NCBI GenBank assembly: GCA_002794775.1
Contig: NBAY01000139.1
Span: 1 to 57,511, forward strand
Length of the DNA: 57,511 nt
From: Porodaedalea pini
Taxonomy: Eukaryota; Basidiomycota; Agaricomycetes; Hymenochaetales; Hymenochaetaceae
Direction of reading: 5' to 3'
Shown here: piece after piece, positions 21,081 through 30,163 of the stretch
Position numbering within the stretch: the first letter of the stretch is position 1
Layout of the letters: the number at the start of each line of letters is the position of its first letter
Notes under the pieces: generated by a model
Told to the model about the DNA's origin: nothing
Database searches by the model: none
What the model saw: only the letters and a program-made list of their open reading frames with translations
Program-made: the position numbers and the translations under genes

Positions 21081-24000
21081 ATGGTACGAACTCGAGGAGA
21101 GTTGCATAGAAATCACGAAGTACTCCCGGATTTCGATTTGGATCCGTGGTTGTCGAACTCGAGAGAGAACGTTCACGACCGAACACCGACTGACTCGAGT
21201 GGCACAACATCGCCATCTTCCGTTCCCAGCAAAATAGATTCATTATTCAACGGGACTTTGACCCCTTTACTTTCGCGCACTGTCGAAATGTCTTCTTATT
21301 CTGGTGCTGAACCATACATGCTTGGAGGCGACTACTTTTCACCTCCAATGACAGGCGCTGCTCCCACTCCGTCTCATTCTCGGATCCCTTCCCCGACGCT
21401 CTCCCGCAACCCGTTTAGAACACCTAGTCGACCTTCAATGCCGAACATACGGTTTCCGCTTCCTAACCCCTCGCAAACAGTCGTGTCATCTACGAGTTAT
21501 CAAGCCAAGTCAGAAGAGTACAAAATCGAGAAATTTACGAAAGAGCAAGTACTTAAACCGTCTGGTTCAAATTTCTTTGCATGGCGAAGCGTCCAAGAAA
21601 TCATCCTAAAGAGCCACGACTGGTATGCTCACGCGATGGGACTAGAGGCATGCCCGGAACCGTCCCAAGGAATCGACGAGTATCGTCGGTGGCACAAGAT
21701 CGATCAGTTAACGACATCGCAATTGATGATGAACATGGACTTTACTTTATTTCATCAACTCAATATGAAATGCAAGTCGTCGGCTGAACTGTGGAAGACA
21801 TTAAACGAGCGTTTCGGTAGACGATCCGTACAGGCATCTGCTGACGCCAGCGAACGGCTAAGGTCAAAGAAGATCCAAGTCGGAGAATCAATGAGAACTC
21901 ACATAGACGAGCTTAGAAAGCTCTGGAGCGAATACATCGAATACGGTGGTGTTCTGAGTGACTCAGAGTGGCACGCGATCGTTGTCAGATCCTTGGCCCA
22001 ACACCCCGAGTGGAAACGGTCCATTCCACTCGCGAATATTATTGTTGACCCGGAGCAGTTTATCTCCACCCTGGAACTCCAAGAAACGCAGGGATTCGGC
22101 GATAGTACAACATCTGAAAGTGCGCTACAAACGCAAAATCAGCCAAAGCGGGTCAATACGAATTCTGGAAGGCCGAAACTCACTTGCACGAACTGCGGTC
22201 GAACTGGACATACTGCTCCATACTGCTTCGCACCTGGCAGAGGGGCCGCGCATCGTCGGCCTTCGACCTACAAAATTCCCCCGCACATGGTAGAAAAGGA
22301 ACGAGCGAACCTTACTGCGCAGCTCAACGAGCTAGACAAAAATGAGAACTCAACGACTCCGGATGTCGAGACGGCTCTAATGGCCTCCATCTCTCCGGAA
22401 TTCGCTCTGATGACAGCGGAATCGAGACTCGACTCGACGTCTTGGCTACTTGACTCTGGCTCATCTTCTCACTTGACAAGCGCTCGCTCCAACTTCGTGA
22501 AATATTCTCCTATGCAACCGATCAATATTCGAACGGCTAGGAAGGGACTCACTGTTCAGGCCATAGGTCAAGGAACCGTCTTGGTGCGATTCTGGGTCGG
22601 ACAAAAGTCAGTCCTAGTGAATATTGAAGGTGTCCTCCATGTTCCTCTCCTTGCCCACAATCTCCTATCGCTCGCTAAGCTTGATCAACGTGGGATCGAG
22701 TTTAGGTCTATGAAGGGGAAATGTTACCTTTCAAAAGACGATGTTATTTTCGCTGAAGGGTCGACCGTCCAAAACCAGTGGGCCATGCGGGTGACCGTCA
22801 GTACTGTTCGTCAAGAAGCCGCAAACCTCGTGTCTACCCGAGCAGACGTCCGACAACCGTTGCACGTCTGGCATCAACGCCTTGCACACTTGAATTCCAA
22901 TCGCGTCAAAGAACTACACCGAGACTCGACAGTAAATGGGATTGAACTCACGTCAAATTCCCTTGAAGGGAAATGCGAGGCCTGTGTAGTTGGAAAGATG
23001 ACAGCGACGCATGCAGAGCTGCGGGACACGCGGGCCCGTCAGCCTGGCGACGTTGTACATGCAGATCTCGAGTTCATGGGCCACAAGTCATTTTCGGGAG
23101 CCGAACTCTCACTGAAGTTCATTGATGAGTTCTCTAGTTTCGTCTGGGTATTCGCGATCATGAATAAAGAAGCAAAAATTCTCGGGCATTGGACGAACCT
23201 GTGTGCTGAGTTCCGGAACCAATTTTCCCTATCGATCAAAGCTCTGCACACTGATAATGGGTCTGAATTCGTCAATAACGAGATGAATGCTTTCAACCAG
23301 TCTGTCGGGATTCAACACCACTTGACAGTTGCGTACAGACACGAAATGAAAACACGCCGTGTCACTTGGTCTCGAGACGTTGTGTTTGATGAGCTTGGTA
23401 ATTTTCTGCTTTCCAAATCAGGAAACATGTCAGGCATGGAGCCGAACCTTCCGTCGCCTGACTCCTCGGTAACCGCCACCCCTCTGCTTCCGCGTCGTTC
23501 AGATCGCCTTCGTCAAATTCAATCTAAGCGAGATTCATCTCAACAAATCCTCTTAGCCAGTGCTCCGATCTACATTCCTCGATCTGCCGCCGACGCTTTT
23601 CGCTCCGTACAAGCTGATCAATGGGAGAAAGCTATGCTCTACGAAGTAACAAAGCTCACTGAAATGGAATGCTGGGATGTCGTCGAGCGTCCGCAACAGG
23701 GTCACGTCATCAAGGGCATGTGGGTGTTTGCCATCAAGGAAGAGGCAGATGGAGCTCTCGATTATCGTGCTCGCTGGGTTGTGCGTGGCGATTCTCAGGT
23801 CCCTGGTCTTGAATTTGGTGAGACCTTCACGGCATGCGGTGATTTCGTCACCGCGAAAATAATCCTTGCGCTAAGCACGCACCCCTCTTCCTCTCTCCTT
23901 ACTGCCGACATTACCTCTGCATATCTCCACAGCCCTCTAGAAGAGAACAACCTAGTCGTAGATTATCCTACCGGCTTCACTGTCGACTCTTTCAATGACC

Positions 24001-25145
24001 CAGTCTGTAACCTCAAGAAGGCCTTATACGGACTCCGTCAAGGTGCTAGGGCGTGGTCAGAACACTTCACTCAGAAGTTAGTTACAATGGGATTCAAACG
24101 CTGCATGTCTGCTCCCTCTGTTTACGTTCGTTCTGACGCCGAGGGGGAAACTATACTGGGTACTCATGTAGACGACTGTACTGGTGCATGCAACTCAAAA
24201 TCGGAAGACCGGAATGCAGAGGCTCTCCGCTTCAAGCGTGAACTAGCTGGCCACTTCAAATTCAAAGAAAAAGACGCAACTAAACGTGTCAATATGCTTG
24301 GTCTCACGGTCTTCTATAACAACGAAGAAGGCTACATCAAGTTATCTGTCACCCAGAAGATAGATCGCGCACTCGAACAGTACGGTATGTCTGACGCCAA
24401 TACCTGCCGAACGCCGATGCACAAAAACGCGCTATCACTTTTTGATGACGACAAGTCAGATTCACCATCTACACCCCCCTGGCCTTACGCACAATTGATT
24501 GGCGAACTCCTCTGGCTTGGTACAGTCCTACGCATCGATATTGCTTTCGCTGTCAATCTCCTGGCTAGATTCACACAAAATCCGAAGCTTATTCATTGGG
24601 AGGCTGCTAAACGCGTCCTACGCTACCTTAAAGGAACTCGTGAGTTAGGAATCGTCTACCGTTCAGGGGGAGATGACCACCCTGTCGGATACTCGGACTC
24701 AGATTTTGCTGGGGACAGATCTGATCAGAAATCCGTTACGGGATATGTTTTCATGCTTCACGGTGGTCCGATAGACTGGCGCTCCAGAAAACAGACGGTT
24801 GTGGCCAAATCCACTGCTGAAGCGGAGTATATCGCTGTCTCTACTTGCGCGACGGAAGCGGTATGGCTCCGACATTTCTACGAAGAAATTGGCCGTCCAT
24901 TCGAAGCTAAGCCTGTCCTCATTCGTGTCGACAACATGCCTGCGATAGAACTTACGAAGGACCCCGTCTATCTTTCTAAAACCAAACACATCGACATTCA
25001 TGCGCATCACATTCGCGATGAGGTCGCAAACCATCGAGTTCAACTCCTTCATATTCCGGGCGTCGAAAACCCTGCAGACATTCTCACAAAACCTCTAGAA
25101 CCAGAGCTTCATGAACGCTGTGTTCATCTTCTTGGAATGCTTTAA
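21081..25145 (+). CDS. gag-pol: Copia Gag-Pol polyprotein with deleted integrase core
   Basis: The first ATG in the frame is at 21081 (MVRTRG), giving about 1354 residues to TAA at 25143; the frame is open from 21030. The order is a Gag domain (SGSNFFAWRSVQEIIL; about 21560), knuckle CTNCGRTGHTAPYC (about 22186), protease WLLDSGSSSHLTS (about 22441), and the integrase zinc part (HVWHQRLAHLN ... CEACVVGK; about 22865-22995). The integrase core has only its first two Asp (VHADLEF, HTDNGSEF). Next come reverse transcriptase (TADITSAYLH; HVDDCTGAC at about 24160) and RNase H (YSDSDFAGD; STAEAEYIAVS). After AYRHE the frame jumps to RVTWSRDVVFDE, so the rest of the integrase core, with the catalytic Glu, is missing in frame. 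Ty1/Copia affiliation is certain; autonomy is unlikely. Confidence 0.93.
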   Translation: MVRTRGELHRNHEVLPDFDLDPWLSNSRENVHDRTPTDSSGTTSPSSVPSKIDSLFNGTLTPLLSRTVEMSSYSGAEPYMLGGDYFSPPMTGAAPTPSHSRIPSPTLSRNPFRTPSRPSMPNIRFPLPNPSQTVVSSTSYQAKSEEYKIEKFTKEQVLKPSGSNFFAWRSVQEIILKSHDWYAHAMGLEACPEPSQGIDEYRRWHKIDQLTTSQLMMNMDFTLFHQLNMKCKSSAELWKTLNERFGRRSVQASADASERLRSKKIQVGESMRTHIDELRKLWSEYIEYGGVLSDSEWHAIVVRSLAQHPEWKRSIPLANIIVDPEQFISTLELQETQGFGDSTTSESALQTQNQPKRVNTNSGRPKLTCTNCGRTGHTAPYCFAPGRGAAHRRPSTYKIPPHMVEKERANLTAQLNELDKNENSTTPDVETALMASISPEFALMTAESRLDSTSWLLDSGSSSHLTSARSNFVKYSPMQPINIRTARKGLTVQAIGQGTVLVRFWVGQKSVLVNIEGVLHVPLLAHNLLSLAKLDQRGIEFRSMKGKCYLSKDDVIFAEGSTVQNQWAMRVTVSTVRQEAANLVSTRADVRQPLHVWHQRLAHLNSNRVKELHRDSTVNGIELTSNSLEGKCEACVVGKMTATHAELRDTRARQPGDVVHADLEFMGHKSFSGAELSLKFIDEFSSFVWVFAIMNKEAKILGHWTNLCAEFRNQFSLSIKALHTDNGSEFVNNEMNAFNQSVGIQHHLTVAYRHEMKTRRVTWSRDVVFDELGNFLLSKSGNMSGMEPNLPSPDSSVTATPLLPRRSDRLRQIQSKRDSSQQILLASAPIYIPRSAADAFRSVQADQWEKAMLYEVTKLTEMECWDVVERPQQGHVIKGMWVFAIKEEADGALDYRARWVVRGDSQVPGLEFGETFTACGDFVTAKIILALSTHPSSSLLTADITSAYLHSPLEENNLVVDYPTGFTVDSFNDPVCNLKKALYGLRQGARAWSEHFTQKLVTMGFKRCMSAPSVYVRSDAEGETILGTHVDDCTGACNSKSEDRNAEALRFKRELAGHFKFKEKDATKRVNMLGLTVFYNNEEGYIKLSVTQKIDRALEQYGMSDANTCRTPMHKNALSLFDDDKSDSPSTPPWPYAQLIGELLWLGTVLRIDIAFAVNLLARFTQNPKLIHWEAAKRVLRYLKGTRELGIVYRSGGDDHPVGYSDSDFAGDRSDQKSVTGYVFMLHGGPIDWRSRKQTVVAKSTAEAEYIAVSTCATEAVWLRHFYEEIGRPFEAKPVLIRVDNMPAIELTKDPVYLSKTKHIDIHAHHIRDEVANHRVQLLHIPGVENPADILTKPLEPELHERCVHLLGML

Positions 25146-25201
25146 CTTTCCGTCTCATTATTCTTTTCTCTATTTTTACCAAACGACTCGATGAGGGGGA
25201 A

Positions 25202-25431
25202 TGTTGAGAGTGAAGATCGACATCGCTTAGTTTGGTAATAGATCGCCGTAGCATATAATCCGAACCTTCGTGTCTCTGCCACCTCAGTCTTTTACCACGG
25301 AAGACTGAGGTGAGTTTATTCTTATTTTCGTTTCTTTAATAGTACCTTAACATCATCATGTAGTTTATTGTTTTACAGGTACTTTATAATAAGAGTCTTT
25401 TACCACGGAAGACTGAGTTTATTGTTTTACA
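25202..25431 (+). repeat. 3' LTR of the copia element
   Basis: 230 bp, indistinguishable by eye from 20789-21018. Confidence 0.95.
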
Positions 25432-25754
25432 TCCTTCGAGAGCCAGAAACAACCAGCACTGCTGCTGCCTGACATCGTCGACAATGAGGAGGAGTACGAG
25501 ATCGAGGAAATCCTAGACTCGCGTCTGCACCGAGGGAAGCTACAATACCTCATCAAGTGGGTTGGCTACAATGAACCAACTTGGCAGCCCGAGATGGACT
25601 TTGGCGAGAACGCAAAGGAGGTGATCGCTGAATTCTATCAAAAACACCCCGGTGCCCCTCAAAAACTCGACATTCCTCACCAATGACTTTGCCTACGCTT
25701 CATCAACACAGAACCTGACGACCACGATCATGGCTGGTTGGGACGCCCAGCCTT

Positions 25755-25764
25755 GAGGGGGGGG
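25755..25764 (+). other. G1 polypurine tract overlapping the end of pol
   Basis: A GAGGGGGGGG run just before the pol stop TAA and the 3' LTR. It would prime plus-strand DNA and also encodes the last residues of Pol (LRGG in G2, where the same run lies at 31715-31724 on the minus strand). Confidence 0.8.
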
Positions 25765-25767
25765 TAA

Positions 25768-26193
25768 TGTTAGGACTCGAACTTTCACCTTTTCTTTTAT
25801 TTCCCCTTTTACCATTTCTTTTCTTTTAATCGTCCCTTTTCATTATATTTAATCATCTTTCTAATCATTTCCCGCACCCCCTCCACACGACCTTCATTCA
25901 TTCCATTCCGTTCATTTATGTAAACTTAGATAATATAGTCTCACGGTCGCTGCTATATAAGGTCTCAGGAATCACATGAACTCCTTGTTCTGCTTTTCCT
26001 CTTACCTCCGCGACGACCTAGGTGAGACTCATTTCCCTTGTATTAGTCCAGACTTGTATTAATCCTCTTACCTCCGCGATGACCTAGCCTGAGTACAGCA
26101 TGTCCCGAGCCCCCGCTCGAGTATAGCACATCCCAGACGACAGTCAGCCAAGGCCTGCCCAGTCCGAGTCGTCTCCCGGACTCCCGCCTAACA
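25768..26193 (+). repeat. 3' LTR of G1
   Basis: 426 bp, same length as the 5' LTR. The differences are transitions, mainly TG or CA opposite CG; at two places one copy has TG and the other CA, implying an ancestral CG (for example AGCTGAGG versus AGCCAAGG). It is followed by GACAC. Confidence 0.95.
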
Positions 26194-27163
26194 GACACTG
26201 CATGTTGTGTGTGAACGACGGAGGACCTCCTGTACGAATGTTTTGATCCAAACAAGATCCTTCTTGAACTATGGTTGCGACGTTGCTGCCAAAATTCTTG
26301 GCGAGAAAGGTGGATGGGAAAACGGCTGACGTCGATGAAGCATATGGTGGGTCGGAAGGGGTGGGAGGAAGAGGGAGGAAAGTGTACTGGATGAACAGGG
26401 TGAGGGAAGTTGAACCAACTGACGTTTTAGTGGCTGGCATTGAGAAGGGAGTGACAGCAGCTGTTTCGTCACCACCGTGATAACTGTTTGAGTTGAGAAG
26501 ATGACAGGGATGCTCTCTCAGGGCACCAGATGTCGGTCAGGCTTTTCACAGCTTGATCTAGGATTGAGCATGTCAGTTAGAGAAGCAAGGCAATTTATCT
26601 GTCGACTTTGCGTGTGCACCTCGGAAGGTTGCTGACAATGGGAATGCTTGACTCGCCAACCAGAAAAGCCATGTAGTTTGCTTTTGCAGGGTATATATGT
26701 CTTCAGGATTTGGGGCTGTTTCAATGGTTGAGACACCGCTTGCTGCAGCACCGAGAGTGGGTGTGGGGATTGGGAGAAGGCAGAGGCAGTACTAACAGGA
26801 GAGATGGAATACACAGATGCAGCTATTTGATTAAATATGTGGATTCTTGAGGGTTGGGATGCTGATGATGAGAGAACAAGGACACGAGCATCAGACAAGG
26901 TTCACCACTTAGCAGACTTTGAAAATGCGGACTTAGAGAACACGTCGAGACGTGCTCGACGCGTCGTTGCACTTTGCTTTCTCCCACCACCATCACCTGC
27001 CTCTCCCGCAGTCGCAAATCTGTCAAGCACATCAAAAGTAAGTCCACATAGTCTTTGGGATATAATGAGCACATTAGTCAAAATGTAGCTGGAAACAGAG
27101 CTCAGATAAGCTCATGCCACTCAAATTGGTGAGTAGCCCCTGTATACAGAAAGTTCGTCTAAC

Positions 27164-28785
27164 AGGCCTCTAGTCCACAAGTACTGGGACGGTCTTGCTT
27201 GGTACGTCTATCAGCCCACACGCACTGTCAAGGAGAAGAAGGGAAAGGCAGAGTCGACGGCAGGTGAGAAGGTGAAGAAGGAGAAGGATGGGAAGGAGCA
27301 TCGTGACTGTACCAAATCGAGCAGCCATGTGCACAATTCCGGCGTGCGTGCCCGCAACAGTTCCTTGTGCTCCACTACCAGCACCACCAGCACCACGAGT
27401 GCCCCCTCATCTGCATCGACTGTCGATTCGGAAGATTTCAGCGAGCTCGACTTGCTCTCCACCGACGGGTCTCTCTATGGTCCATATGGCTATGCGAATG
27501 GTGGGTGCAGCAGCATGTGTGAAGTCGAGATGGCGGACCTCACGGACTTCGACATGAGCAAATCGGAGGGATTGCAGGGCCAGGGTCAAGGTCAGACGCT
27601 CTCGCTCCCACTGAGCCTCTCGATGCCCTCGCTCTCTGGCGCATCTGGTTCTGGATCAAGAGCGAGCCTTGCGATTGACACACGCCACGCTCTTGCAAGC
27701 TTCTCTCAAATCCGGCCCGCTCAGCACATCTTCCTATTCACACTCGCACCATGGTGGACACGGGCATGGACACAGACACTCGCTTTCCGCGCAGACTCAG
27801 ACTGCCCAGAGCCTAGTTCCCAGACTGCCTAGCTTTGTCCTCCCACAGAACCGCCGCTCAACGAGTGCACCAGGAGCACTGATGCCACTGACAATGCCAG
27901 CTGCCCCCTCCACCTCCTACAATCAAGATCCCGAGGCTGCTCGAGACGGCGCCTGGTTTGAACAGTGGCTCGGCGGTTGGCTTGCCTGCGATGCACAAAG
28001 GCAACGAAGATGAGCAGCGGTTGCAGATGAATGGCCACAGCCAGGAAAGAGAGGGGGGATTTGGTGGAATGAGCGGTTTCCAGTTCCTGAACTCGCATCT
28101 GCAGTCCATGAGCTACGGTATGCCAGGGCAGGTTCCCGATTTCTCGACTGCTGGCAGTGAGATGCAGGTGTGTTTTTCTGCCCTTCGTTGTAGCATGCTA
28201 TTCCATGTTTCAGGTATACGAGGAGCAGGTGCCTGTCGCCGCTAAGCCTCGCCCTCGCACACTCACACAGCTCAGCATTCCTAGCGAGCCTTCAACCTCT
28301 TCAGGTGACCCGCTTTCCACACCAACACCTCCTTCCTCCTCGTCCTCGTGTCTCTTCCTCCCTGGTCAATTCTCTTTGCCAACTGGCCAATCGCCAGGTG
28401 GACAGCTTCAAGTGCCAGCTCAGCACGCAGTGCCGCATGGGCTGCCTGAGTCACCAGAATGGCAGTTGCTGGTGAGTGGGACAACTACGGCTTGCCAGCA
28501 TGGGCAATGCAGACGCTGTGCACCGCCGACGAATCTGCCACACAATCCACATGGTTAGAACCAGGAGATGCAGAGTCAAAATGTATTCAGTGAAATCAAC
28601 ATTGGAATGGACATGGGGCTGCCGCCATGGATGGCTTTGGCTCAATGGGGTCGGTGAGTGCGATGGGTGCGATGGGCATGATGGGTGGTGGCATGGATGG
28701 GATGGGGCCAGACAGTGAGCGTATGGACACGTACGTGATGCGCTTCTAGTTCGAGGACCTGCTCAACTCGTCGCAGCTATAACCC
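27164..28785 (+). pseudogene. Unrecognised host gene relic, Ser/His/Gly-rich
   Basis: The plus-strand coding pieces read VHKYWDGLAWYVYQPTRTVKE (about 27175), then Ser/Thr runs (STTSTTSTTSAPSSAS), a Gln/Gly run (QGQGQGQT) and HSHHGGHGHGHRHS (about 27740). They continue with LNSHLQSMSYGMPGQVPDFS, a 46-nt intron (28168-28213, GTGTGT...TTTCAG), VYEEQVPVAAKPRPRTL and a Met/Gly-rich end finishing FEDLLNSSQL with TAA near 28780. Several frame changes and a TAG just before FEDLL show that it is broken. It lies head to head with the cyclin relic in the TIR element. It looks like a disordered fungal regulatory protein; the family is not recognised. Confidence 0.5.
28168..28213 (+). other. 46-nt intron in the unrecognised gene relic
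   Basis: ATGCAG|GTGTGT ... GTTTCAG|GTATAC keeps the frame on both sides. Its size is typical for basidiomycete introns. Confidence 0.6.
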
Positions 28786-29274
28786 GCACCTCATCTCACC
28801 CGCAGATGCCGTCAAACCTGAATTCTCTATTCCTCTTTTACTTTTATCTATGATTTCGACGTGGCTACAATTTTGAACAATTCAATTGTACAATAAATGA
28901 TGCAATAGAAATACATTATTGTCATATTATTTAAATGGTGTGATAATGAACCAGTAGACTTTCGGTCTCATATAACGACTTGCAGGCCTTATATAAGAAC
29001 TCTACCAGACACGATAAGAACCACAAGTAAGATTATCCCATGTCATTTTGAAGGTGTGCCGTATTCTCTTCTATATTTCTTCAGGGCCGGCCATTCTTGT
29101 AAGTGACGATCAGTATGACCTAACTTGGCAATATGCATCAGACTTGCAGCAATCTTGCAGCAACTTGTACATTTCTGATCATTTTGAGAGTGTGCTAGAT
29201 TCTCTTGTACATAATATACAAAATTTACATCATTTACTATCTTCCACGGGTATGTAAGCCCGTGCAAGATTCTA
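28786..29274. other. 3' flank and subterminal region of the TIR element
   Basis: After the gene end there is an AATAAA word (28892). The outer 250 bp has a degenerate repeat: CATTTTGAAGGTGTGCCGTATTCTC (29044) and CATTTTGAGAGTGTGCTAGATTCTC (29179) each carry a TTTTGA.xGTGTGC word. ACAAG/CTTGT words recur. No gene is seen. Confidence 0.4.
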
Positions 29275-29289
29275 GACATTTTCGTGACG
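29275..29289 (-). repeat. Right terminal inverted repeat of the gene-carrying element
   Basis: The reverse complement reads CGTCACGAAAATGTC, partner of 12228-12242. Confidence 0.55.
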
Positions 29290-29410
29290 ATACTGATGCA
29301 TACCAGTATGTCGAGTGATCTTACTGCAGTCAACCCCTAACCTCCCAGAGCATGCAATCATGTCCCCAAAAGGACCACTGATCCCAGACGCCCCTAAGTC
29401 AGGATCTACA

Positions 29411-29997
29411 ACATTGTCAAAAACCGTACCAGCAAGAATATAATTGGCATGCTTCACCACCAACTCAATCAAATATGGTTTGCCTGGGGCTGGATTGGGT
29501 TCCTTCATCTCGAGGTGCTGCTACAACCTGTCCTTCAATTTACTGGTAAAAGCCCAAATGAACATGTGTGCTGCTTCCTCCACTGAAATGATCAAGTTTC
29601 ACTCCAATTACTTTGATCTCACCATAAACTCTCTCTGGTACTCTCCAAAATCCTCCCTTGACTGAATTCCCTGCCTTCTCCATCCCTTGACCAGCCTATC
29701 AAGGTCATCCCAAGAGAAGTGCTCACTGGGTGCCAATGCTGGGTAGAATGCCATGATGGCCTCTTTGGCTTTAATCCAATCATTCAACCCCATACTGACA
29801 TCATTGGTGGTGTCCCACAGTTCCGCTATGGAACTTGAAGCATAATACTTCATGTACCAGATCTTTGCCACATCATCTAAGTTACACTCTGCAGTGATAT
29901 ACTCGATGTCCTTGAAGTACCGAGGGAGATCCAGCAGGTTACAACCATCAAAGAAGGGAGCATCCTCTGCTCCTTGGTGCAGAGGGTGACTTGTCAT
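29411..29997 (-). pseudogene. gag: Element H: gag N-terminal part
   Basis: It starts with ATG at 29997 (MTSHPLHQGAEDAPFF), then LPRYFKDIEYI, IAELWDTTNDV and WIKAKEAIMAFYPALA, and is open to 29608. Downstream stops (TGA, TAA) break it. The (R/P)RYFxDxExL ... AELWE ... FKxxxLxxYP pattern is typical of the Gag N-domain in basidiomycete Ty3-like elements. At 29410 it meets solo LTR C1, and its continuation is at 11414. The leader to the right holds the PBS. Confidence 0.7.
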
Positions 29998-30151
29998 GGT
30001 TGTGCTAGGTGTACTGGGGCTTTGACCACCACTATTCTGGTATGCAGGTGAATCAGTTTCTAAAATTGGAGACTATGCTCCTTGACGAAATTGATAGTGA
30101 GGTGAGTCCTGTTGGTAATCAAATGAATACAACACAGTTGACCCCCCCTCA

Positions 30152-30163
30152 CGGTGGGCTCCA
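30152..30163 (-). other. Primer-binding site of element H
   Basis: The minus strand reads TGGAGCCCACCG two bases after the LTR end. The same 12 bases follow the LTR of element F (53274-53285). TGG pairs with a tRNA 3' CCA end; the tRNA would end CGGTGGGCTCCA. I cannot name it. Confidence 0.6.

Larger units (their letters stand above)
20789..25431 (+). mobile_element. Ty1/Copia element, young, nested in G1 pol
   Basis: 4643 bp with TCCTT on both sides (20784-20788 and 25432-25436) and 230-bp LTRs (20789-21018 and 25202-25431) that look identical base by base. It holds one long open frame. The PPT GAGGGGGA (25193-25200) precedes the 3' LTR. Identical LTRs and high CG content make it the most recent insertion in the stack. 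The frame lacks part of integrase (see 21081-25145), so the element probably needed help in trans or was damaged after insertion. Confidence 0.95.
17565..25767 (+). pseudogene. pol: G1 pol, interrupted by copia and stops
   Basis: Domains in order: aspartic protease (DSGCTGS at about 17788), reverse transcriptase (about 18270-18860), RNase H (about 19080-19520), integrase (zinc part near 19750-19890, then catalytic core to 20450), GPY/F part (KWYGPFEIIDRVG, about 20655) and, beyond the copia element, a chromodomain (YEIEEILDSRLHRG, IKWVGYNEPTWQPEMDF; about 25496-25610). The reverse transcriptase motif reads YLND where G2 has YLDD, so a catalytic Asp is lost. Many stops derive from CGA (TGA at 18138, 19818, 19867, 20292, 20439, 20723). 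The final TAA (25765) abuts the LTR, and the PPT encodes the last residues. Confidence 0.9.
14193..26193 (+). mobile_element. G1: Ty3/Gypsy chromovirus with two nested insertions
   Basis: The order is LTR, self-priming PBS, gag, pol (protease, reverse transcriptase, RNase H, integrase, chromodomain), PPT, LTR, with GACAC on both sides. A 1098-bp solo LTR sits in gag and a 4643-bp copia element in pol; without them G1 is 6251 bp, like G2 (6264). The two 426-bp LTRs differ at about 13 sites by eye, all transitions, about 11 of them at CG-derived positions. Most stops in gag and pol are CGA to TGA, so methylation-type decay has killed it. It interrupts the cyclin pseudogene. Confidence 0.92.
12902..26898 (-). 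pseudogene. Pcl/Pho85-type cyclin pseudogene, split by G1
   Basis: Coding pieces lie at 26898-26199 and, after G1, at 14192-12902 on the minus strand. The N-terminus reads MSDARVLVLSSSASQ, followed by Ser/Pro-rich sequence. Cyclin-box-like parts follow: TKTSVGSTSLTLF (about 26430-26390), then, restored across the G1 site, LRRSHTTCSVLHLALCYIEAV. Next comes LCPQCTFLAALILTSTFLQ and DRCYSNR (about 13830-13760), then GCCKCALGDVLGWCLWVKG (about 13730-13675), which matches the family pattern GRCERALGDALEWRLWVGK. The tail is Ser/Asn-rich (SYNYSYSYNNSTNG). Pcl cyclins activate Pho85-type kinases in fungi. A deletion with frameshift removes the segment between YSNRxW and GRCERA, and stops occur elsewhere, so it was already broken apart from the G1 insertion. 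Confidence 0.7.
12228..29289. mobile_element. TIR DNA element carrying captured host-gene fragments
   Basis: This segment interrupts solo LTR C1. It begins CATCACAAAAAAGTC and ends with the inverted form of CGTCACGAAAATGTC: 15-bp terminal inverted repeats with three mismatches, two of them CG versus CA. AT flanks both ends (12226-12227 and 29290-29291), consistent with a 2-bp duplication. Without G1 it is 5056 bp. It contains no transposase, but it holds a Pcl-type cyclin relic (minus strand) and a second gene relic (plus strand), so it is a non-autonomous, gene-carrying element (Pack-type). The superfamily is unknown; 2-bp duplications fit CACTA-like or Tc1-like systems. Confidence 0.6.
11415..29410 (+). 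mobile_element. Solo LTR C1 (family C), split by a TIR element
   Basis: The left part (11415-12227, starting TGTAGAGCTG) and the right part (29290-29410, ending GGATCTACA) are the two halves of one LTR of family C; other copies are C2 (42151-43026) and C3 (54690-55469). The TSD is ACGT at 11411-11414 and ACAT at 29411-29414, one CG decay apart. The break falls inside a run of period-10 words, and rejoining the halves restores the period exactly (AAGCATACTG, matching unit GAGCGTACCG in C3). Without the insert the LTR is about 932 bp. It sits in the gag of element H. Confidence 0.75.

Noticed and set aside
27164..28785. Cyclin tail or continuation of the cyclin on the plus strand
   Set aside because: The opposite strand and different sequence character; no cyclin motif seen.
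12227..29290. Helitron as the carrier of the cyclin fragment (starts TC after A, no long duplication)
   Set aside because: The right end lacks a CTRR terminus and hairpin, while clear inverted ends are present; Helitrons do not have such ends.
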